Source: Kitasatospora viridis
GTDB taxonomy: Bacteria > Actinomycetota > Actinomycetes > Streptomycetales > Streptomycetaceae
Length of the DNA: 64,000 nt
Direction of reading: 5' to 3'
Assembly: GCF_007829815.1 (NCBI RefSeq)
Contig: NZ_VIWT01000001.1
Location: forward strand, 1,139,501-1,203,500
In this document: one piece after another, positions 58,901-64,000 of the stretch
How positions within the stretch are numbered: position 1 is the first letter of the stretch
Layout of the letters: each line of letters opens with the position of its first letter
The notes under the pieces: model-generated
Told to the model about the DNA's origin: nothing
Databases searched by the model: none
The model's input: only the letters and a program-made list of their open reading frames with translations
Made by a program: the position numbers and the translations under genes

Positions 58901-61900
58901 GACGCCGGTCTGGGCTCGGCGCTCTCCGCGTTCTCCACGGCCACCCACTACCTGCGCAGCGGCGAGCTCGACTTCGTGCTGGCCGGCGGGATCAACGGCA
59001 ACAGCCTGCCCGAGTACCGTCCGCTGCTCCGCGAGGTCTTCGGCGACCAGCAGGTCGATCCGGCCGAGGGCGCGTTCCTGTTCGGGCTGACCACCGAGCG
59101 GATCGCCCGGGAGGCGGGCCTGGAGGTGCTGGCCTTCGTCGACGAGCTCACGCCCGAGGCGCGGCCGGCCGACGCCGCCACCGAGGTCGACTGCGGAGCC
59201 GGGAGCGAGGACGGACGCTACCTCGGTGCGGCCGGCGGTCTCGCCGTGCTGCGGGCGCTGCGCGAAGCCCGGGGCACGACCGTCGTCCGCTGCCACGAGA
59301 ACTCCGGCGCGGCGGCCACCGGACTGGTCGTCAGCTCGCCGGAGCAGCCGGCACCGGCGGACCAGGCGGACCAGGCGGACCAGGCCGACACCACCGACCA
59401 GCGAGCCGGCGACGACCTCGTCCAGCGCTACACCACGCAGCTGCGCCCCGAGCCGCTCGCCCCGACCGCGGCACCCCTCACGGACCCGCTGCCGGCCGGC
59501 GCGGTGGTGCTGACCGACAACCCCCGGCTGGTGCTCGACCTGGCCGCCCCCGGCGCCGCGCTGACGGTGCTGAGCACGGTCGCCCCGGCCGAGCCGCGAG
59601 CGGGCTGGCACCACCTCCCGGAGGTCACCCCCGAGGCGGTGCGCACGGCGCTGGCCACCCTCCGGGGGCCGGTGCGGGACCTGCGGGTGGTCGCCGACCT
59701 CACCGCCTCGGTGCCGGCCGGGCAGGCCCTCACGGGCGAGATCGACCAGCTGCGCGACCTGCACGACCTGACCTTCCTGACCGTGCAGCAGCGGTACGAG
59801 GAGCTCGGCGACGCCGCCGCCTCGGTCGTCCTGCTGCTGCTCGGCGCGATGCCGGGCGCGGTGCCGCACCCGCTGGCCGGCCTGTTCACCGGGCTCGCCA
59901 AGTGCGTGCACCTGGAGCTGGCCGAGGCCACCTGCTACGCCCTGCTCACGGCCACCTCGGACCCGGCGCTGGCCGGACCGGTGGCGGCCCGGGAGCACGG
60001 CGCGGTGCGCGGCTTCCCGATCGTCTACCACGACGGCCGGCAGCGGCTGGTCCCCGGGCTGGCGCGGACGCCCGCGCGGCGGCCGGCGACCGAGCCCGGG
60101 TCGGAGCCGCTCGGCCCGGACTCGGTGGTGGTCGCGCTCGGCGGCGCCCGCGGGATCACCGCCGAGCTGCTGGTGGCGCTCGCCGAGCGCCACGGCTCGC
60201 GGATCGTCGTGCTGGGCAGCAACTCGCTGGACAGCTACCCGCAGGAGACCTTCGAGGGCAGCGACGAGGAGTTCGCCGCCACCCGTTCCGCCTTCATCTC
60301 CGCCCGGGTGCGGGCGGGCGGCACGACGGTGGCGGAGAGCAGCCGGCGGTTCGACCGGATGGTCGACGCCCGCACGGCCCGCCGCAACCTGGACCGCATC
60401 GCCCGGCACAGCGGCCGGGACCGGGTCGGCTACCTCACCTGCGACGCCCGGGACGGCGAGTCGGTGCGGACCGCGGTGGACGCGGTGTTCGCCGAGCACG
60501 GCCGGATCGACCTGGTGATCAACGCCCCGGGCCTGAACCGCTCGGCGATGATCCGGGACAAGGACTTCGCGGAGTTCCGCCGGATCCGCGACCTCAAGCT
60601 GGACGCGCACCGCAACCTGCACCGGGCGATGGCCGGCCGGACACCCGCGCGGTGGTGCGACTTCGGTTCGCTGCTGGGCTTCTTCGGCCAGCGCGGCGAG
60701 GCGGACTACGCCTCGGGCAACGACTACCTGGCGACCGCCGCCGGCTACGCGGCCGCCACCGGCGTCCCGGAGTTCGTCATCGGCTGGACCCTGTGGGACG
60801 AGGTCGGCATGGGGTCGAACGAGTTGACCCGGGCCTACTTCAAGCGGGCCAACACCTACAGCCACATGCCGGTGGTGGAGGGCGTGCGGCACTTCCTCGC
60901 CGAGCTGGCCGAGCCGCGCGTGCGCGGCGGCGTGGTCCACCTCGGCGATGCGGAGCGGGCCACCGTCGAGCAGTTCTACCCCGGCTTCCTGGCCGAGGAG
61001 CGGGCGGTGACGGGCAGTCGGCCCGGACGCTTCTACCTGCGGCGCGAGCTGCCGGCCGCCGGGCCGGACGCCGGGCCGGACGCCGGGCCGGACGCGGTCG
61101 ACGGCGCCGAGGTCTCCTTCGAGTGCCCCTTCGACCTGGACACCGACGGCTACCTCGAACACCACCTGGTCAGGGGCGTGCCCACGCTGCCCGGCACCTT
61201 CGTCACCGAGCTGGCCGCCGAGGCGGCGCTGCACCTGGTGCCCGGCGGTGACGTGGTCGCGCTGGAGGACGTCCGGTTCCTGCACTTCCTGCAGGTGCAC
61301 CGGGAGATCCCGCAGGGTCCGAAGCGGATCACCGCCCGGATCGTCGAGCAGGTCGGCGACCTGACCACGGTCGAGGTGCTGGTCAGCTACGACGTGGTCT
61401 CGCCCTCCGGGGTGCAACTGGTCTCCGGGCGACCGCACTTCACGGCGCGGGTGCTGGTCACCAAGGGCTTCCCGGCGGCGCCGCTCTGGCAGCCGTGGGA
61501 CGACTCCGAGGACTTCCCGGTGCCCGACCCGTACCACGCCGAGGGCGCGCCGGTGCGGCTCACCGGCCCGTTCGTGGCCACCACCGCGACGCGCAGCGGC
61601 CCGCGCGGCTCCCGTGCGGTGTACCGGGCCGCGCTGGAGGGCGGGGACGGACCGTGGTCCTCGTTCCTGCTCCCGCCGGTGCTGCTGGACGCGATGGCCC
61701 GCACCGGCGTGCTCGCCCCGGTGAACGGCCTGATCCCGGTGGCGGCACCGCTGTCGATCCGCCGGGTGGACCTCTACCAGCAGGCGAACGACCTCGAACT
61801 GACCGCCGAGCACGGATCCCTGGACATCTACGTGGTCAACCCCGGCTTCGGTGAGCACTCCTCGGAGGGCAACCGGTTCGTGGCGGTGGCGCCCGGCGGC

Positions 61901-62008
61901 CGGGTGGTCGCGCAGATGAAGGACCTGACCGCGACGGTGATCGGCTACCTCGACCCGGCCACCGGCCTGCTGCGCGGGCCCGCCGAGCTGCAGGAGGTGT
62001 CCTCGTGA
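55943..62008 (+). CDS. Megasynthase: FabL-type enoyl reductase - KS - CLF - KR - DH
   Basis: A 2021-aa cytosolic subunit. Domains: (1) residues about 1-255, SDR very like Bacillus FabL enoyl-ACP reductase (NNAANGALLPV, Y155-x6-K162); (2) repeat-rich linker; (3) KS about 320-770, C528 in DTACSSSLYA, H662 in HATGT, H698 in IGHTGWAAG; (4) KS-like chain-length-factor about 813-1130 with Leu990 in place of Cys (VDAGLGSAL); (5) KR about 1150-1690 (ALGGARGITAEL, ADYASGNDYLA); (6) DH about 1715-2005, H1741 in HLVRGVPTLP and D1916 in LLDAM. With the AT-ACP protein it has all activities for full iterative reduction. GTG 55943 overlaps the preceding stop; its own stop overlaps the next GTG. Product unknown. 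Confidence 0.88.
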   Translation: MTTDLTGKVALVTGGARNVGKAIASTLAERGAHVLINYFHSHEQAKRTRDELRERGAEVDIFRASVAQPAQVTRMFAEIEQQIGRLDILVNNAANGALLPVHDTTDADLDRALETNLKGGLRCAQAAAPLMARSGGGSIVTVSALGASQMVMANYLACAPAKAAAEAAARYLAVEFAPLNIRVNIASAAMLASEVADKFPDAAAMQQAVIAGTPLGRLGTAEEFAKLVAFLASDESSWITGQVVLADGGLTLGATLLAPARPHGPTLTPPASASASATGAEAEVEAGTEVEAKAEAEPPAALKAVPDLAPTTEAADDALSLEDDDDQIAVVGMGLAVSGANSPAELWQLRTTGAELFIEVPEDRWERAAFSSPDQADEDKSYQDTCVFITDFQPDPAALEGLSEDPDETELTTLWLRHSLVQALDGVHRRPGDRHSLHVGYTADGSQHLEEAGVLAAANHLTAEITTELEITGAERERLLSGVDRALSSRYHRGQSAGPRFLPHQVGQEAMAGVLPSDTPVQMVDTACSSSLYAIDIGVKGLLAGQYDLAVCGGAFALAPRGTVLFSKLKGLSKRGSVHSLDADADGVIFADGAGVVVLKRLSRAKADGDRILGVLRAFGSSSDGKGKAIYAPSSAGQDLAVRRALTAGGLTGTDVDWVNAHATGTPAGDLAEFTTLRQHYGVDRSTVVTSNKSLIGHTGWAAGVVSLIESILAMEEQTIPGQYRYRSAPEVFEMDTTKLEISSESRPWEARTGHRRTAAISGFGFGGTNAHLIVSEPEDQNEHEYEHEGKDEAKGKDEDRPAARVPAAPADRIAVVGWSAKLPGTTGREDVLAWLEGDRTIPAGFGDSYPAPSFQEVRMPPPTVRTIDRCQLMIISCAHELRGQLSEFWDAKAERTGVVIGHMGPTRAAMLYANRCYLDDIERGLRSDSALAAEPRLTAVVDRLRERVRSMTPPSNEDSFPGMMPNVISARVANYFDLHGPNITVDAGLGSALSAFSTATHYLRSGELDFVLAGGINGNSLPEYRPLLREVFGDQQVDPAEGAFLFGLTTERIAREAGLEVLAFVDELTPEARPADAATEVDCGAGSEDGRYLGAAGGLAVLRALREARGTTVVRCHENSGAAATGLVVSSPEQPAPADQADQADQADTTDQRAGDDLVQRYTTQLRPEPLAPTAAPLTDPLPAGAVVLTDNPRLVLDLAAPGAALTVLSTVAPAEPRAGWHHLPEVTPEAVRTALATLRGPVRDLRVVADLTASVPAGQALTGEIDQLRDLHDLTFLTVQQRYEELGDAAASVVLLLLGAMPGAVPHPLAGLFTGLAKCVHLELAEATCYALLTATSDPALAGPVAAREHGAVRGFPIVYHDGRQRLVPGLARTPARRPATEPGSEPLGPDSVVVALGGARGITAELLVALAERHGSRIVVLGSNSLDSYPQETFEGSDEEFAATRSAFISARVRAGGTTVAESSRRFDRMVDARTARRNLDRIARHSGRDRVGYLTCDARDGESVRTAVDAVFAEHGRIDLVINAPGLNRSAMIRDKDFAEFRRIRDLKLDAHRNLHRAMAGRTPARWCDFGSLLGFFGQRGEADYASGNDYLATAAGYAAATGVPEFVIGWTLWDEVGMGSNELTRAYFKRANTYSHMPVVEGVRHFLAELAEPRVRGGVVHLGDAERATVEQFYPGFLAEERAVTGSRPGRFYLRRELPAAGPDAGPDAGPDAVDGAEVSFECPFDLDTDGYLEHHLVRGVPTLPGTFVTELAAEAALHLVPGGDVVALEDVRFLHFLQVHREIPQGPKRITARIVEQVGDLTTVEVLVSYDVVSPSGVQLVSGRPHFTARVLVTKGFPAAPLWQPWDDSEDFPVPDPYHAEGAPVRLTGPFVATTATRSGPRGSRAVYRAALEGGDGPWSSFLLPPVLLDAMARTGVLAPVNGLIPVAAPLSIRRVDLYQQANDLELTAEHGSLDIYVVNPGFGEHSSEGNRFVAVAPGGRVVAQMKDLTATVIGYLDPATGLLRGPAELQEVSS
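56750..56832. repeat. Tandem-repeat linker between reductase and KS
   Basis: Four GCATCC hexamers (Ala-Ser repeats) followed by GAGG-rich Glu/Ala/Val repeats (EAEVEAGTEVEAKAEAE). An in-frame microsatellite separates the FabL-like domain from the KS. Confidence 0.8.
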
Positions 62009-64000
62009 CCGGATCCGTGCTCACCGACGCGCCGGCCGAGCAGGCCGCCACCGGGGCGGACACCGCCCCGGTGCGCCGGATGGTCTGGCGGCTGACCCCC
62101 GCCGAGTCGCCGGCGTCCCGCCGGTCGCTGCGCGACCGCCGGGTCGCCGTGATCGGCGGCGACCCGGGGACGGCGGCACTGGTCGGCGCCGCGCTGGAGC
62201 GGCGCGGCGCCCGGCTGGTCGAGGCGGAGCAGCACGTCCCGGACATCGTGGTGGACCTCGCCCTGGCGGACCGGCTCACCCCGACCGCCGGCCGCGACTG
62301 GCGGGCTGCCCTGCTGCGCACCTTCACCGTGCTGCGCCACTGCTACCAGTCGTGGAGCACGGAGACCTCGGCCGACCGGCTGACCTACCTGGCCGTCAGC
62401 TACCTGGGCGGCGGCATGGGTTACCACCCGGACGACGACATCGCGCAGCCGCTCGGCGGTCTGTGGGCCGGGCTGGCCAAGAGCCTGCACCGGGAGCTGC
62501 CGAACTGCGCGACCCGGATCCTCGACATCGCGCCGGACGCCGTGGCGGACCTGCCCGAGCTGGTCGCCGAGGAGCTGTGCCTCCCCGGGCTCAGCGAGAT
62601 CGGCCGGCGCGACGGGCAGCGCTGGGTGCTCACCCCGGAGTCCGTGCCGGCGGCCGCGCCGGCGGTGCGCTGGGGCGGCGGGGACACCCTGCTGATCAGC
62701 GGCGGCGGGCGGGGCATCGGAATGGCCCTGGCCCGCGAGCTGGCCCGGGAGTTCGGGCTGCGGGTGGTGGTCACCGGCCGGGCCGAGCTGCCGCCCGAGG
62801 AGGGCTGGTCGGAGCTGACCGCCGAGGCGCTCCAGCGCCGCCGGGCCGAACTCTGGGCCGAGCACCGCCAGGGGCGTCCGGTGGCCGACATCCGACGGGA
62901 GATCACCCGCACCGAGGCCACCTGGGAGCTGGTCGGCAACCTGCTCTCGGCCCGGGCCGAGGGCCTGCGGCTGGACTACCGCGCGTGCGACTTCACCGAC
63001 CCCGCGGCGGTGCGCGAACTGGTGCGGCAGCTGCCGGACCTGACCGGCGTGATCCACAACGCCGGGGTGGACACGCCCAGCCGGCTGCCGAACAAGTCGG
63101 ACGACGAGATCGCCGTCGTGGTCTCCACCAAGGTCGACTCGTTCCTCCACCTGCTGGACGCGGTGCGCGAGTTGCCGCTGAAGGTGTTCTGCACGGTCGG
63201 CTCGCTGACCGGGCGGCTCGGCGGGATGGTCGGGCAGCTCGACTACGCCGCGGCGAACGAGGGGCTGGCCCGGCTCGGCCTGTGGGCGCAGCGCCAGGTC
63301 GGCTTCCCGGTGATGACGCTGGCCTGGCCGACCTGGGACCGGCTCGGCCTGGTCGCCAACTTCAGTGCCAGCCTGCGCTACATGGCGGCCATGGACATCG
63401 GCGACGGGCTGCGGCACTGGCGCTCGGAGCTGCTGGCCGGCTCCACCGGCGAGGTCAGCTTCGTCGGTCCGCTGGGCCGGGCGCTCGACCCGGTGCAGGC
63501 GGTCAGCTACCCGGTGGTCCCCCAACTGCCGGGCTTCGAGGAGACGTTCCCGAAGATCTTCCACCTGGGCACGGTGCTGGAGTACCAGCCGCACGCGCGG
63601 CTGGCCGGTGTCGTCGAGCTCGACACGGACCGGGCCGCGGCGATCGGCGACTTCCGGTTGCGCGGCGAACCCGCGCTGCCGGTGAGCCTGTTGCTGGAGA
63701 GCGCGGTGCGGGGCGCGGAGTGGGTGACCCCGGCGCACCTGCCGGAGCTGGTGCTGCTCTCGATCGACGACCTGTCGGTGCCGCTCGCCCTGCTGCAGTG
63801 CGAGCGGGGCCGGGTCCGGCTGCACCGGGAGGTGCGCGGCTGGGAGCAGGACGGGCAGTGGGTGGCGGAGGTGCTCTTCCGCCGCGAGGAGGGCGGTCCG
63901 CAGGCCCGGATGCGGCTGACCTACCGGGAGGCGGGCGCGCCGGCGGCACCGGCCGGGCGCGCCCCGCTGCCCGGTCGGGCCGCCGCCGACGAGGCGGCCC
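62005..64000 (+). CDS. Megasynthase subunit: KR - DH-like (3' end outside window)
   Basis: 665 codons are visible. After a short Ala-rich leader, residues about 25-215 form the structural half of a KR, and about 225-510 the catalytic half (LLISGGGRGIGMALARELAR, GVIHNAGVD, Ser in CTVGSLTG, Tyr in LDYAAANEGLA). From about 530 a hot-dog DH-like region follows, but the motif HxxxGxxxxP reads FRLRGEPALP, with Phe where His is expected, so this half is probably not a dehydratase on its own. Start GTG 62005 overlaps the previous stop (GTGA). It is the third coupled gene of the system and runs off the end. Confidence 0.8.
   Translation, partial: MTGSVLTDAPAEQAATGADTAPVRRMVWRLTPAESPASRRSLRDRRVAVIGGDPGTAALVGAALERRGARLVEAEQHVPDIVVDLALADRLTPTAGRDWRAALLRTFTVLRHCYQSWSTETSADRLTYLAVSYLGGGMGYHPDDDIAQPLGGLWAGLAKSLHRELPNCATRILDIAPDAVADLPELVAEELCLPGLSEIGRRDGQRWVLTPESVPAAAPAVRWGGGDTLLISGGGRGIGMALARELAREFGLRVVVTGRAELPPEEGWSELTAEALQRRRAELWAEHRQGRPVADIRREITRTEATWELVGNLLSARAEGLRLDYRACDFTDPAAVRELVRQLPDLTGVIHNAGVDTPSRLPNKSDDEIAVVVSTKVDSFLHLLDAVRELPLKVFCTVGSLTGRLGGMVGQLDYAAANEGLARLGLWAQRQVGFPVMTLAWPTWDRLGLVANFSASLRYMAAMDIGDGLRHWRSELLAGSTGEVSFVGPLGRALDPVQAVSYPVVPQLPGFEETFPKIFHLGTVLEYQPHARLAGVVELDTDRAAAIGDFRLRGEPALPVSLLLESAVRGAEWVTPAHLPELVLLSIDDLSVPLALLQCERGRVRLHREVRGWEQDGQWVAEVLFRREEGGPQARMRLTYREAGAPAAPAGRAPLPGRAAADEAA

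Noticed and set aside
58022..61858. 1278-aa minus-strand frame opposite the megasynthase
   Set aside because: Shadow frame; the plus frame holds KS, CLF, KR and DH motifs and normal codon bias.

Overview
The window is very GC-rich (coding third positions almost all G or C), gene-dense, with many GTG starts, four-base GTGA start/stop overlaps and several apparently leaderless starts. Gene content (FabG-FabI pair, FHA-ABC transporter next to serB, Asp23/AmaP operon, XRE/DUF397 genes) points to a Streptomyces-like actinobacterium, either Streptomyces or Kitasatospora. No rRNA, tRNA, CRISPR array, transposase or integrase was seen.

Region 1 (1-28,700) reads as core chromosome: a truncated FHA-domain ABC exporter, phosphoserine phosphatase, a SixA-type phosphatase, a CynX-like MFS transporter divergent from a FadR-family regulator with a dyad between them, fabG-fabI, a lipid-type metallo-beta-lactamase hydrolase, the TldD/TldE pair, KptA, MoaA, a cation/acetate symporter pair, a zinc alcohol dehydrogenase, a DEDDh exonuclease with BRCT domain, an envelope-stress operon (Asp23, DUF2273-like, second Asp23-like, a 58-aa protein, DUF6286, AmaP), an enoyl-CoA hydratase-like protein, a short HTH protein, an ABC-F ATPase and a secreted propeller-like protein. 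Many 3' ends carry strong hairpins, often with the stop codon inside a TGACGG...CCGTCA palindrome.

Region 2 (29,000-40,260) is an exopolysaccharide locus. A secreted GH26-type glycosidase faces a tightly overlapped minus-strand operon that runs from a polyprenyl-phosphate sugar transferase through an O-antigen ligase/polymerase-like protein, a MurJ-like flippase, a polysaccharide deacetylase, a GT4 glycosyltransferase and a Wzz-like protein to a FemAB/GNAT-like acyltransferase. A second GT4 lies just upstream. Together they can prime, extend, flip, polymerise and modify a surface glycan.

Region 3 (40,400-52,000) is accessory: an SRPBCC protein whose 3' end has been tandemly repeated, a HipA-like kinase without a HipB partner, XRE/DUF397-type regulatory genes, a GNAT enzyme with a 23-bp hairpin behind it, a PIN toxin with an excisionase-type antitoxin, small unknown proteins, an alpha/beta hydrolase, a P-loop kinase, a drug-efflux MFS and a HAD hydrolase.

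Region 4 (52,000-64,000, running off the end) is the most interesting part: a FAD monooxygenase gene followed by three large, translationally coupled genes of an iterative, PUFA-synthase-like lipid/polyketide system. Its layout is AT-ACP-ACP / FabL-type enoyl reductase-KS-CLF-KR-DH / KR-DH-like. Fusion of a FabL-type reductase to the KS, two almost identical ACP repeats and tandem-repeat linkers differ from the textbook PfaABCD and enediyne arrangements. An 11-bp-period direct repeat lies upstream. The product is unknown.
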